Source: Ardenticatenaceae bacterium
GTDB lineage: Bacteria > Chloroflexota > Anaerolineae > Promineifilales > Promineifilaceae
Direction of reading: 5' to 3'
DNA length: 64,000 nucleotides
Assembly: GCA_011525915.1 (NCBI GenBank)
Contig: WYBM01000048.1
Span: forward strand, 42,968-106,967
Below, piece after piece: positions 36,134-45,534 of the stretch. The position numbers were made by a program, and so were the translations under genes. A model generated the notes under the pieces. The model saw only the letters and a list, made by a program, of their open reading frames with translations. It was not told the DNA's origin and did not search any database. Within the stretch, counting starts at the first letter, position 1. Each line of letters begins with the position of its first letter.

Positions 36134-37048
36134 GTGAAACCTTTGATGCGGTATCTAAAAGCGATCGCCAGCTTAATCCAGGAGTCCTTCATGCGTTGGG
36201 GGCAGGACAACGGCCACCTGATGGCTGCTGCCCTGTCCTATTACATGATCTTTGCCCTGGCCCCGCTGTTGGTTATTTCCATCAATCTGGTTGGGGCCAT
36301 ATTTGGGAAAGCGGCCGTACAGGGCCAGTTGTTTGCCGCCCTGGAGGATGTGGTGGGTGCAGAGACTGCCGCTTTTATCCAGGTGATGGTCGAAAATGCC
36401 GCGTTGGCCACTGCCGGGCGTATCGCCACCGTGGTGGGCGTAGGGCTGTTGTTATATGGGGCATCTAACGTCTTTTACCAGTTAAAAATGGCCTTAAATG
36501 TTATCTGGCGCATCATCCCAGAGCCACAAAATGGCCTCGTTCATTACCTTAAGACACGCTCGTTAGCCCTGCTTATGGTGGTGACATTGGGGTTCTTGTT
36601 TTTGCTGGCGTTTGCCCTGGCGTTTGCCCTGACGACCCTGGGTGATTACATCAGGGAAATTTTTCCGACTGTGGGACGTTTGTCAGCCTTTTACCAATTT
36701 GTGGTGATCTTTCCGTTGATGATTGTGCTGGTAGCATTGGTGTTTAAGATATTGCCAGATGCCCAAGTGGCCTGGCGTGACGTGTGGTTGGGGGCAGCCG
36801 TCACCGCCTTGTTTTTATGGGTGGGGGTGCAGATACTCAGTATGTTTGTAGGCCTGTTTTTTACCGGATCGGTTTATGGGGCAGCTGGTTCGTTAGTGGT
36901 CATCTTATACTTTGTTTATTACTCGGCCCAGATTTTGTTTTTAGGGGCGGAGTTTACCTATGTGTACGCTAATCGTTATGGCTCCAAGGTACGGCCGTCG
37001 GCCAATGCTGCTGTGCTGGTGCGAAAACAACGAGGCGGGGACGAGTGA
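36134..37048 (+). CDS. YihY/BrkB-family inner membrane protein
   Basis: 304 aa (GTG 36134; ATG 36146 is the alternative). Six or so membrane helices with the family block MAAALSYYMIFALAPLLVI near the N-terminus, and GSVYGAAGSLVVILYFVYYSAQILFLGAEFT near the C-terminus. The family was once called ribonuclease BN but is now regarded as membrane proteins of uncertain function, possibly transport. It is followed 18 bases later by another membrane protein gene. Confidence 0.88.
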   Translation: MKPLMRYLKAIASLIQESFMRWGQDNGHLMAAALSYYMIFALAPLLVISINLVGAIFGKAAVQGQLFAALEDVVGAETAAFIQVMVENAALATAGRIATVVGVGLLLYGASNVFYQLKMALNVIWRIIPEPQNGLVHYLKTRSLALLMVVTLGFLFLLAFALAFALTTLGDYIREIFPTVGRLSAFYQFVVIFPLMIVLVALVFKILPDAQVAWRDVWLGAAVTALFLWVGVQILSMFVGLFFTGSVYGAAGSLVVILYFVYYSAQILFLGAEFTYVYANRYGSKVRPSANAAVLVRKQRGGDE

Positions 37049-37066
37049 CGGTGGAGATAAACAACT

Positions 37067-37852
37067 ATGAACAGGTTCTTGCGTCTGATAACCATTGGTA
37101 GTGGTAGTGCCCTGCTGCTTCTGGCAGCGGGTTATTTCTGGCAAATGCCCTGGGCCGTAGCCACCTGGCCCTGGCCAGATGGTCCACTGTCTTTTACCTT
37201 CATCGCGGCCATTCAAGCAGCCATTGCGGCCGCCCTGCTTTGGATTGGTGTGTCACAGGCGTGGGGAGTCATGGCGGGCGGGGCGCTTAACCTGGCGGTG
37301 ATGATGACCGGGCTGGCAGTTTTTTTCTTTCAGGCAGCGGGCCGAAATGGCCAGCCTACCTTACAGATGTATGCTCTTGGCTGTGCCCTGTTTGTCCTGG
37401 TGAACATTGGCATTTTCTGGTGGAGCCACCGCCTGCCTTTGCCTGATGCTCGGCCAACGCCGCGCCCGGTGCTGCTTTCCTTTGGCGTTTTTACGGCCGT
37501 GCTGCTGCTGGTAGGCAGCCTCTTGTTGTGGCGTGTGCCTGTTGTCTTCCCCTGGCCGCTTAACCCGGATTCGTCCGTAATATTTGGCTTGATTTTTATA
37601 GGCGATGCCTTTTACTTTTTGTATGCCGTATGGCGGCCGCGTTGGCATTATGCCTGTGCCCCGTTATGGAGCTTTCTGGCCTATGATGTGGTCTTGATCC
37701 TTCGTTTTATCCCCCATGTCGGCGTGGTAAAACCAGAGTACCAATTGAGCCTGTTCCTGTACACGGCCGTTCTTGTTTATAGTGGTGCTTTAGCGATCTA
37801 CTATCTGTTTATCAACCGGGAAACGCGGCCGTTGTTGGCCGTCCATCCTTAA
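37067..37852 (+). CDS. Polytopic membrane protein of unknown function
   Basis: 261 aa, about eight hydrophobic helices (for example LITIGSGSALLLLAAGYFW, AAIQAAIAAALLWIG, VLLSFGVFTAVLLLVGSLLL, LSLFLYTAVLVYSGALAIYY). No recognised motif or cofactor site. ATG follows GTGGAGAT 18 bases after the YihY-type gene, so the two are probably one transcript. Function unknown. Confidence 0.7.
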   Translation: MNRFLRLITIGSGSALLLLAAGYFWQMPWAVATWPWPDGPLSFTFIAAIQAAIAAALLWIGVSQAWGVMAGGALNLAVMMTGLAVFFFQAAGRNGQPTLQMYALGCALFVLVNIGIFWWSHRLPLPDARPTPRPVLLSFGVFTAVLLLVGSLLLWRVPVVFPWPLNPDSSVIFGLIFIGDAFYFLYAVWRPRWHYACAPLWSFLAYDVVLILRFIPHVGVVKPEYQLSLFLYTAVLVYSGALAIYYLFINRETRPLLAVHP

Positions 37853-37886
37853 ATGGAGTCTTACAGAAGTCATTCGGAGAAAGTTT

Positions 37887-38786
37887 GTGAACGACATTAC
37901 CTACCGACCAGGTACGACAGAAGACTCATATGCGGTATTTTGCATATTCGAGGAAGCACTGGCAGATCTTATGCAGCGCATGGGGCATATGCAGGCAGAA
38001 CAATGGAATGAACCAGAAAAACTGGCCCAGATGTGGCAGTGGCGACGGCCGTTATATGAACATCTGGCCCAACATGCTTGCTGCTTCTGGGTAGCCGAAC
38101 AAGACGGCCAGGTTATTGGGTTTGCCCGGGCTATGGTGCGCGGTCAGGTACAGCAGTTGACGGAATTCTTTATCCGGCCTGGTGTGCAGTCTGGCGGCGT
38201 GGGCCGGGAACTGCTGGCGCGGGCATTCCCCGACGAAGGCCTGCCTTACCGCTCTATCATTGCCACCACCGACATACGCGCCCAGGCACGGTACTTAAAA
38301 GCTGGTGTGTACCCGCAGTTCCCGCTTTATTACTTCTGGCGGTCGCCAGAACCGGCCGCCGTAGAAACGGATTTGACAATTGAACCGATGGCGGGACCGC
38401 CTGAGACGCTGGCCACCCTGGACATGACCGTCCTCAACTTCCGCCGTGATGAGGAGCACGCCTGGTTAAGGGAGGACCGCCAAGGGTATGTCTACCGGCG
38501 AGACGGCCGTGTGGTGGGGTATGGTTATGTGGGAAAAGCCAGCGGCCCCTTTGCCCTGCAAAACGCTGCCGATTTTCCCGCTGTGTTGGCGCACGCCGAA
38601 ACAGCCCTGGCCGCTGCCGGTCTGGACCATTTTGGTATGGAAGTGCCGCTGTGTAACCACACGGCCGTTGATTATTTGCTGGCCCGCGGCTTTCAGATTG
38701 ACAGTTTTGTGGCCTTACTTATGTGTAACCGTCCCTTTGGCCGATTAGACCAGTACATTGTCACCGGCCCTCCGTTTTTCCTGTAA
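37887..38786 (+). CDS. GNAT-type N-acetyltransferase with two domains
   Basis: 299 aa from GTG 37887, preceded by GGAGAAAG. The N-terminal half is a GNAT fold with ACCFWVAEQDGQVIGFARAMVRG and an acetyl-CoA loop near QSGGVGRELLARAFP (R/Q-x-x-G-x-G/A). The C-terminal half is a second, degenerate GNAT-like domain (GYVYRRDGRVVGYGYVG, LAAAGLDHFGMEVPLCN). It likely acetylates an amine on a small molecule or protein; the substrate is unknown. It is convergent with the MFS gene on the other strand. Confidence 0.75.
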   Translation: MNDITYRPGTTEDSYAVFCIFEEALADLMQRMGHMQAEQWNEPEKLAQMWQWRRPLYEHLAQHACCFWVAEQDGQVIGFARAMVRGQVQQLTEFFIRPGVQSGGVGRELLARAFPDEGLPYRSIIATTDIRAQARYLKAGVYPQFPLYYFWRSPEPAAVETDLTIEPMAGPPETLATLDMTVLNFRRDEEHAWLREDRQGYVYRRDGRVVGYGYVGKASGPFALQNAADFPAVLAHAETALAAAGLDHFGMEVPLCNHTAVDYLLARGFQIDSFVALLMCNRPFGRLDQYIVTGPPFFL

Positions 38787-38806
38787 CCGGCACAGGGTAA
38801 GACCAG

Positions 38807-40066
38807 TTACGGTCGTTTGGCCACACCTTCGCCCGGCAGCATTATGATCAACAGGCTGGCAGCCAGCAGTGCCAAGGCCCCGCCAAACAAAAACGGTGCG
38901 GCCATACCAAACCCAGGCCAACTGCCCACACCCTGCCATAACAGCCCGGCCAGCAGGCTGGCCGGCAGCGCCGCCAGCCCCACAGCCCCATTAAACCAGC
39001 CATACGCGGTGCCGCGCTGGTCTGGCTGCACCAGATCGGCTACAAATGCTTTGGCAATGCCCTCAGACAGACCGTAGTAAACCCCATACGCGGCAAAGAG
39101 GAAGAGCAAGTGACCCCCATGCCGGGCCAGAGCAAACCCCAGGTAGATAAACGCATAAAACAGCCAGCCGGTCAGAAGCACACGCTTCCGACCTAACCTG
39201 TCAGAAAGCGAGCCGATCGGGCCGGAAACAAGCGCGTAAACCAGGTTAAATAATAACAACAGCCCCATTACCTGCAGCAGGCTCAGCCCGGCTGCCTGAG
39301 CCCGCAGAACCAGAAAGGCATCGGCGGAGTTACCCAAGGTAAATAATAGGATAATGATGAGGAATTTGTGAAACGGCCGTCCTAACGCCACCAACGTTGT
39401 GCGGGTCTTTTCCCCTTGTGTGACTTGCCCCGCCTGTTCATGAATGCCAACGGCTAATAACAGAACGGCCAGCACTGCCGGCAATAAGCTTAACCAGACC
39501 AGGGCGGTAAAGGTAGGGCGCGCCAAAACCAGCGCCGTCCCTTGCCAGCGCCAGATCACAAACATGGCCAGCAGCAGCCCACCGGCCGCGCCAGCTGTGT
39601 CCCCGGCGCGGTGCAGGCCAAAAGCCAGGCCACGCTGCTTCTTATCAATGCTGTCAGCAATGAGGGCGTCACGGGGGGCAGTGCGAATGCCCTTGCCGGT
39701 GCGCTCCACAAACCGGACGCCCAGCACGGCCGTCCAACTGCTGGCCAGCGCCAGAAATGGTTTGGCGGCGGTGGAAAGGCCATAGCCGGCCACCGTCAGC
39801 CACTTGCGGCGCCCCAGGCGGTCTGAATAACGGCCAGAGAGTAACTTTACCAGGCTGGCTGTTGTTTCGGCCACGCCTTCAATCAGGCCAATGGTCAGGG
39901 TGCGTACACCCAAGACGTTGGCCAGGAAAAGCGGCAGCAGGTGTATGACCATCTCAGAAGAGAGATCGGTCAGGAAAGAGGCAGCGGTGAGTATCCAGAT
40001 ATTACGCGGCAGGCGTCGCCAGGGACGCTTTTCTTCGGAGATAGGGGTTGTTTGTGGGGTGTTCAT
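38807..40066 (-). CDS. MFS transporter
   Basis: 419 aa, 12 helices. The loop 2-3 motif is SGRYSDRLGRRKWLTV and the equivalent loop 8-9 motif is IGSLSDRLGRKRVLL. VERTGKGIRTAPRDALIADS after helix 4 is characteristic of a subgroup of MFS proteins annotated only as hypothetical transporters. The ATG follows the previous stop directly (TAA then ATG), the last gene of a coupled four-gene operon with a molybdenum hydroxylase, dodecin and a quinone-oxidoreductase-like enzyme. The substrate is unknown. Confidence 0.82.
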   Translation of the reverse strand: MNTPQTTPISEEKRPWRRLPRNIWILTAASFLTDLSSEMVIHLLPLFLANVLGVRTLTIGLIEGVAETTASLVKLLSGRYSDRLGRRKWLTVAGYGLSTAAKPFLALASSWTAVLGVRFVERTGKGIRTAPRDALIADSIDKKQRGLAFGLHRAGDTAGAAGGLLLAMFVIWRWQGTALVLARPTFTALVWLSLLPAVLAVLLLAVGIHEQAGQVTQGEKTRTTLVALGRPFHKFLIIILLFTLGNSADAFLVLRAQAAGLSLLQVMGLLLLFNLVYALVSGPIGSLSDRLGRKRVLLTGWLFYAFIYLGFALARHGGHLLFLFAAYGVYYGLSEGIAKAFVADLVQPDQRGTAYGWFNGAVGLAALPASLLAGLLWQGVGSWPGFGMAAPFLFGGALALLAASLLIIMLPGEGVAKRP

Positions 40067-41047
40067 TTAGGGGGCAACCACAACGACTAGTTTGCCAGTC
40101 GCCTGGTTTTCTTCCATGTAGCGATGGGCGGCCACAATGTCTTCAAGCGAAAAGGTTCGATCTATAGTGACCGGGTAACGGCCGCTGGCTACCCCGTCCA
40201 CCACATGTTGTAAAGCCTCACGGGCATGCTCGGCCGTGAGCGTTTCACTGCTGAACGTGGTTAATTTGACTGTGGAGGGAATGTCCAGGAAGGGCTCAAA
40301 ACGCGGCAGCACCCATTCGTTTCCCAGAATGCCGCTGTAACATACAATGCCCTTGGGCCGAACACATTGTAAGGAGTCGAGCAGCGTTTTGGTGCCTACC
40401 AGCTCTAACACGGCATGAACACCTTCGGGCACCAGGGCTCTGATAGCCGGTTGAATGATACCCGTATCTATCACCACCCAATCCACCCCCATGTCTCTAA
40501 GAGCCGCTGCTTTGGCTTCGTTGCGTGTAGTGGCAATTACTGTCAACCCCTGATCCTTGGCCAGGACTGCCGCCGCCATGCCCAGTGATGAAGTACCCCC
40601 GCGCACCAGCAATACCTGCCCTGACAGGGTGTCCATGGCCGCCAGTGACCCCCAGGCTGTCAGGTACGTTTCGGGGATGGCCGCCAGGGTTGTCCAGGGC
40701 AGATGGGTGGCCAATGGTATCACTTGAGATGCCGGGACAAGGGTATATTCGGCGTAACTGCCGTCATAAGCCCGCCCCATGCCGCCCATCACGGCCGTGA
40801 CCGTTTGCCCTGGTTGTAACTCTGTGTCCGGTGCGGCCACCACTTCACCGGCACACTCAATGCCCAACACACGCGGGAAGGGGACGGCATCCCCGGAATG
40901 CCCCTGGCGAGTAAACATCTCAGACCGGTTCAGACCAAAGGCCCGCACCCGAATCAACACCCAACCAGGGCGCGGCTCAGGCCTGGGCATCTGCCGGATT
41001 TGCAAGACTTCGGGCCCACCTGCTTCCTCGACCACAACGGCTTTCAT
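40067..41047 (-). CDS. Zinc-independent medium-chain dehydrogenase, quinone oxidoreductase-like
   Basis: About 326 aa from ATG 41047 ([20 protein letters not shown]); the reading from 41086 overlaps the dodecin gene and is rejected. It has an MDR fold with GroES-like domain ([20 protein letters not shown]) and NADPH motif near [23 protein letters not shown]. The structural and catalytic zinc ligands of alcohol dehydrogenases are absent, so it belongs with quinone oxidoreductases/enoyl reductases. The start overlaps the dodecin stop (ATGA), implying translational coupling. Confidence 0.83.
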   Translation of the reverse strand: MKAVVVEEAGGPEVLQIRQMPRPEPRPGWVLIRVRAFGLNRSEMFTRQGHSGDAVPFPRVLGIECAGEVVAAPDTELQPGQTVTAVMGGMGRAYDGSYAEYTLVPASQVIPLATHLPWTTLAAIPETYLTAWGSLAAMDTLSGQVLLVRGGTSSLGMAAAVLAKDQGLTVIATTRNEAKAAALRDMGVDWVVIDTGIIQPAIRALVPEGVHAVLELVGTKTLLDSLQCVRPKGIVCYSGILGNEWVLPRFEPFLDIPSTVKLTTFSSETLTAEHAREALQHVVDGVASGRYPVTIDRTFSLEDIVAAHRYMEENQATGKLVVVVAP

Positions 41048-41253
41048 TCTTCCAGTTTGAACCCCACCTTGATGGTTACCTGCCACAAAGAGACATGGTC
41101 ATCAGTAATCGTGCCGCGTGTTTCCAGCACTTCAAACCAGCGCATGTTGCGTACCGTTTTTGCTGCCCGCGCCAGGGCGTTGTTGACAGCATCCTCCATG
41201 CTCGTTGCCGAGCTGCCGGTTAGCTCTATTTTTTTGTAAATATGTTCACTCAT
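41044..41253 (-). CDS. Dodecin family flavin-binding protein
   Basis: 69 aa, the normal dodecin size: [20 protein letters not shown], then [21 protein letters not shown] and [16 protein letters not shown]. The conserved Trp that stacks on flavin (MRWFEV) and the strand-helix-strand-strand pattern are present. Dodecins form hollow dodecamers that store or buffer flavins. The ATG overlaps the stop of the hydroxylase gene by one base (TGATG) and its stop overlaps the next start (ATGA). Coupling to flavin-using or molybdenum enzymes suggests a cofactor-buffering role. Confidence 0.88.
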   Translation of the reverse strand: MSEHIYKKIELTGSSATSMEDAVNNALARAAKTVRNMRWFEVLETRGTITDDHVSLWQVTIKVGFKLEE

Positions 41254-43607
41254 CAGATGACCTCCTTGGTTAGTTTGTCTTGTGTCAATTCCCATAACCT
41301 GCTGGGGCTGAGGGGGATTTCACAGATTTCCAGCGCCAGGTGGTTCAGGGCATCTTCTACTGCCTGAGCAAAGAGCGGCCCGGTGGGAATGGCCCCGGCT
41401 TCACCCGCACCCTTGATGCCCAGCGGGTTTAACGGCGAGGGGGTCACCTCGTGGCCGATTTCGATGCGCGGTACATCTGTCGCTGTGGGCAGCAGGTAAT
41501 CCATAAAGGAGCCAGTAAGCAGCTGTCCATCTTCGTTGTAGATGATTTGCTCGTAAAAGGCATTGCCTATACCCTGGGCTACACCGCCGTGAATCTGCCC
41601 GTCAAGGATGAGCGGGTTGATCACCTGGCCGCAGTCATGCACCACCACGTACTTAAGAATTTTGACGGCGAATGTCTCTGGGTCTACCTCTACAATCATG
41701 GCATGGACACCAGCGGCCGTAGAGCCGTATTCCGGGCCAAAATAATTGGTGGCTTCCAACCCCGGTTCTGTGCCTGGTTTAACAGCGCCGCGCATAGGGT
41801 TGGCCTGCTGGGCCAACTGGCCCAGCGAGATGGCTTTATCAGGGGTGCCCTTCACATGAACACGGCCGTCGCCCACAACCAGGTCCTCTTCGGCGGCTTC
41901 CAATAGTTCGGCAGCCAGCCTGAGGATTTTTTGGCGTACATCTTCAGCGGCGGCGTTAATCGCATTGCCGGCCACCACCGCCCCCCGGCTGGCAAAGGTG
42001 CCGGCACCCCAGTGGAACTGGTCAGTGTCGCCGGTGATAATGTCCACGTCCGCTACATCTACGCCCACCTGGTCAGCTACGATCTGGGCGAAGCTGGTGA
42101 AGTGCCCCTGTCCCTGTGTGCCAATGCCCGTGGCCACGCTGACCCGGCCGCTGTTTTGCACCTGCACCCGTGCCCCCTCATAGGGCCCAATGCCTGTGCC
42201 TTCCACATAAGCTACCAGGCCCAGCCCCAAATGCCGCCCCGCCGCACGTGCCTGCGGCTGGGTTTCGTGATAAAACGTCTCATACCCGATCATCGCCAGC
42301 GCTTTGTCCAGAATAGGTTCATAATTACCGCTGTCATAGGTGAGGGGGGCAAAGTCCTGGTAGATGATTTCATTGTTGTAGGGAAATTGGTGTGGCTGGA
42401 TGAAGTTGCGCCGGCGAATCTCCGTTTTGTCGAGGCCTAATTCTTTGGCGGCAATGTCCAGGAGGCGTTCAATAACAAAAACCCCGTGCTGCCGCCCGGC
42501 CCCCCGGTAAGGGGTGACAATAGTTTTATTGGTGAACACGGCCGTAAATTCTGAATAATAATGGGCGATATCATAAGGCCCCAGCAGGGTACACTGGCTG
42601 TTAAGGGCTACCGTCAGCCCATAAGGCGCGTAAGCCCCCTGATCATGCAGAAAAACGTCGTGAATGCCCAGGATACGGCCGTCTTTGCTAAAAGCCGCCT
42701 CTACGTCATGTACCTGGCTGCGCTCATGGGTGGTGGCTACAAAATTTTCCGAACGGTCTTCAATCCACTTCACTGGTCGGTTTAGCTGTATGGCTGCCCA
42801 GGGCACCAGCACCTCCTCCGGGTAAAACATCATAATCTTCGGCCCAAAGCCGCCGCCGATGAAGGGGGCAATGACCCGCACCTGGCTTTCAGACAACCCC
42901 AGCAGCGCCGCTAAACCATTGCGGATGAAGACGGGCGCCTGGGTAGTATCCCATACGGTCAGGCGCTGCGCCCGCCGGTCCCACTCCGCCACCACGCCCC
43001 GGTTTTCCATGGCCGCGGCCACGCCGTGGTCGTAATGAAAGCGGCGCTGGATAAGCAGGTCCGCCTGGCTTTTGGCCGTTTCGTACGTCCCCTTTTTTTG
43101 CACCACATGGGCTGAGGTGTTGCTGCCCAGGTCATCGTGAACCAAAGATGAACCGGGTTGCAGGGCTTCGGCCAGGCCGGTGACGGCCGGCAGTGGTTCA
43201 TACTCCACAAAAATGAGTTCGGCCGCATCTTCAGCCAGATAGCGGCTTTCGGCAATGACCAGCGCTACCGGTTCGCCCACGTGCCGCACTTTATCCCTGG
43301 CCAGAGGCACTTGTGTCTGTTGGTTAAAGACGATATTTTTTACCGGCGGGGGCGGCACGAGCAAAGGGCCGGGCTGCCAGTAATCTCCCAGATCAACGGC
43401 CGTGTACACCGCCAGCACCCCTTCCTTTTCCAATGCCATAGAGGCATCAATACTCACGATATGGGCATGGGCATAGGGACTGCGCAAAAAAGCGGCATGG
43501 GCCATATGTGGTAAATGCACGTCATCGGTGAATAACGCCTGTCCGGTTAAAAGCCGGGGGTCTTCATTACGTTTAATGCGTTCGCCAAAAAATTGTGTTG
43601 CGGCCAT
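41253..43607 (-). CDS. Xanthine dehydrogenase/CoxL-type molybdopterin subunit
   Basis: 784 aa, full-length large subunit of the molybdenum hydroxylase family. Domains: N-terminal a/b hammerhead ([19 protein letters not shown] start), then MPT-binding domains with [46 protein letters not shown] and the active-site Glu in [13 protein letters not shown]. The active-site loop reads PYRGAGR, like form II CoxL and other hydroxylases. The AYxCSFR loop of true aerobic CO dehydrogenase is absent. No FAD (CoxM) or Fe-S (CoxS) subunit gene is adjacent, which is unusual. The substrate is unknown. Confidence 0.85.
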   Translation of the reverse strand: MAATQFFGERIKRNEDPRLLTGQALFTDDVHLPHMAHAAFLRSPYAHAHIVSIDASMALEKEGVLAVYTAVDLGDYWQPGPLLVPPPPVKNIVFNQQTQVPLARDKVRHVGEPVALVIAESRYLAEDAAELIFVEYEPLPAVTGLAEALQPGSSLVHDDLGSNTSAHVVQKKGTYETAKSQADLLIQRRFHYDHGVAAAMENRGVVAEWDRRAQRLTVWDTTQAPVFIRNGLAALLGLSESQVRVIAPFIGGGFGPKIMMFYPEEVLVPWAAIQLNRPVKWIEDRSENFVATTHERSQVHDVEAAFSKDGRILGIHDVFLHDQGAYAPYGLTVALNSQCTLLGPYDIAHYYSEFTAVFTNKTIVTPYRGAGRQHGVFVIERLLDIAAKELGLDKTEIRRRNFIQPHQFPYNNEIIYQDFAPLTYDSGNYEPILDKALAMIGYETFYHETQPQARAAGRHLGLGLVAYVEGTGIGPYEGARVQVQNSGRVSVATGIGTQGQGHFTSFAQIVADQVGVDVADVDIITGDTDQFHWGAGTFASRGAVVAGNAINAAAEDVRQKILRLAAELLEAAEEDLVVGDGRVHVKGTPDKAISLGQLAQQANPMRGAVKPGTEPGLEATNYFGPEYGSTAAGVHAMIVEVDPETFAVKILKYVVVHDCGQVINPLILDGQIHGGVAQGIGNAFYEQIIYNEDGQLLTGSFMDYLLPTATDVPRIEIGHEVTPSPLNPLGIKGAGEAGAIPTGPLFAQAVEDALNHLALEICEIPLSPSRLWELTQDKLTKEVI

Positions 43608-43724
43608 AGTTCCTTATCTTTTGCATGAGAAAACAGTAGGTTCAGGCAAACTATAACGATTTCTCCCAGCGGGAGCAAGCGTGTGCTGCCCAGGGTCTTT
43701 GTGATTACCCGTGATGTAGCTAGT

Positions 43725-43820
43725 ACCAGTCATTAGAAGTCAGCAACCAGTTTTCAGTGGACATTTACTGGTGTTAGGCCCTACTGATAACTGTACACTG
43801 ATTACTGAAAACTGATACCA
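43725..43820. repeat. CAGTGATCAGT-type palindromic repeat, copy C
   Basis: A 96-bp imperfect palindrome (ACCAGTCATTAGAAGTCAG... to ...TTACTGAAAACTGATACCAG). Its centre is TTACTGGTGTTAGGCCCTAC. It lies in the 425-base gap between the divergent hydroxylase and metallopeptidase-like genes. The right half matches the junction repeat at 32799-32845. Confidence 0.75.
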
Positions 43821-44032
43821 GCCGGCACGCGCACCATTTTTATAAACCCATCACGGTTTCTTTACTAAAACCAAAGGGTAATGGTGTAGAATGATATTAT
43901 TCGCGTCGCAAAGCCGCCCACATTTAGCGATAGATCAACGAACTTTGCCTACAGTTGTCCATAGCAAAAGGATTTAGGCGCACCGTGCAGATTGCCTGAC
44001 GGGTGCCCTATAACATACAGGAGGAATTTGAA

Positions 44033-45418
44033 ATGAGTCTGAAAGAAACCGCTATTTGGGACAGCCGGTGGCATGCCTTGGTGACTGCCATCGAGGATGC
44101 ATTGGCTTATACACCATCCGCAGCAGAAGTTGACCGCCAGGCCACCATTGTTAGCTTATTACGGGCGCTGCGGGACTTTGGCGATAAGCAATATCGCTTC
44201 TTCCGTGATGGGTTTACCACGGCCCAACCCTGGTTGACAGCCTCGGCCGTCTTTACGGCCGAGTACGCTGTGCGGCAAACATTAGACCAGATCGCCTTTG
44301 ATTTGGCAGCCATTGAACGGGCGCGCAACCAACGGGTACACGCGCTGACCACCAAAGCCGTTCGTGATGCGTTGAACAAAGCAGATAACCTGGCGTATCT
44401 GGCCATGAAACCAGCCATTGCCGCCAGGATCATTGATAATACATCCGTACTCACCTACTTTCAGAAGTCGGCGTCTGTACGTGTTATCCCGTATGCCAAT
44501 GTGGCGTTGATCGGCATTCCCTATACCTGCCTAGACGTTCATGCCAATGCTCGTGATTTTCTGGCGATCCCGCATGAGGTGGGGCATTATGTGTACTGGC
44601 ACGGCCGTAAACAAGGCGCGTCCATTAGTGCCGCGCTGCGCATACGCTTGAACAAGCCGTCGCCACAGTCAGTGCCCGCCTGGAGCTTAAACTGGTTAGA
44701 AGAGATTTTTGCGGACGTCTATGGTTGTTTGGTGGCTGGGCCGGTGATTGCCTATGATTTTCAGGAACTTACGCTGGATAATACAGATTTCACAGAGGAC
44801 GATGGTGATCACCCCATGGCGGCCATACGGCCGACCATCTACACACGTGTATTGCAGGCCATTGAACCGGGTGGTGAAGGCTTTTTTACAAAGACTACAA
44901 AGCTGCTCAACGATAATTGGGATGTCTGGCGACAGGAGCGTGATGCCTCCGGCCAGATTATGCCTCTAGGGGCTGATGCGCCTATACCCGTGGCTACCGC
45001 CAATGGTTATATGGAAACGATCGTTCTGGCCATCAAGGCGTTATTGGCGCTTGCTGATGATCAGTTGGTGGCCGACATCTGGACAAATGACGACTTCGAT
45101 ATGGCTGATCCCTATGGCGATTTCCGCGATAATAAGCTGGCCAAACTACCGGCCAATACCGTCAAAACCGTGCCTGAACTGGTAGCCACGGACGTGGCGC
45201 AGGCTGAGACCGCGATTCACACAAACCGGGTAGAGACAACGCCTGCGGGCATTGAACCGGTCACTTTTAAGTCTGGCGAGACGCGGGCTATCTGGTTTAA
45301 TGTATTAAAAACCGTGCAAAATTCTGGGGTCAGCCTGCCGCCAGAGGTATGGTCTATTGTCTTCACCAATGGTGGCTGGGCAGCCGGCGGCCCCGAAGGT
45401 GAAGGGGATCCTAAGTGA
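44033..45418 (+). CDS. Putative zincin metallopeptidase of unknown family
   Basis: 461 aa from ATG 44033, chosen because AGGAGGA at 44019-44025 is correctly spaced; an earlier GTG (44003) precedes that site. The protein is largely helical. It contains HEVGHYVYWH (HExxH at residues 181-185) and, 39 residues later, LEEIFADVYG, whose Glu and Asp could complete a gluzincin-type zinc site (HExxH...ExxxD). No signal peptide or membrane helix, so a cytosolic enzyme is expected. I do not recognise a named family. It is alone on its strand, convergent with the STAND regulator. Confidence 0.65.
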   Translation: MSLKETAIWDSRWHALVTAIEDALAYTPSAAEVDRQATIVSLLRALRDFGDKQYRFFRDGFTTAQPWLTASAVFTAEYAVRQTLDQIAFDLAAIERARNQRVHALTTKAVRDALNKADNLAYLAMKPAIAARIIDNTSVLTYFQKSASVRVIPYANVALIGIPYTCLDVHANARDFLAIPHEVGHYVYWHGRKQGASISAALRIRLNKPSPQSVPAWSLNWLEEIFADVYGCLVAGPVIAYDFQELTLDNTDFTEDDGDHPMAAIRPTIYTRVLQAIEPGGEGFFTKTTKLLNDNWDVWRQERDASGQIMPLGADAPIPVATANGYMETIVLAIKALLALADDQLVADIWTNDDFDMADPYGDFRDNKLAKLPANTVKTVPELVATDVAQAETAIHTNRVETTPAGIEPVTFKSGETRAIWFNVLKTVQNSGVSLPPEVWSIVFTNGGWAAGGPEGEGDPK

Positions 45419-45444
45419 GTGTCCAACAATAACTTTCTGCTTTT

Positions 45445-45530
45445 GGTGACGGTCACCTTTCGGGTGACCCACCTCAGAGGTAACCGCCACCTCAAAGGCG
45501 ACCGCCACCTTTGAGGTGACCGCCACCTGG
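45445..45530. repeat. 18-bp tandem array between convergent genes
   Basis: Four to five units with an 18-base period on the pattern ACCTyrrAGGyrACCGCC lie in the 116-base gap between two convergent stop codons. Neighbouring units are mutually complementary (CACCTCAAAGG and CCTTTGAGGTG), so the array can fold into hairpins and may serve as a bidirectional terminator. Confidence 0.6.
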
Positions 45531-45534
45531 GGCG

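Noticed and set aside
41253..43607. Annotation as aerobic CO dehydrogenase large subunit (CoxL form I)
   Set aside because: The AYxCSFR active-site loop is absent; the loop reads PYRGAGR and no coxM/coxS genes are adjacent.
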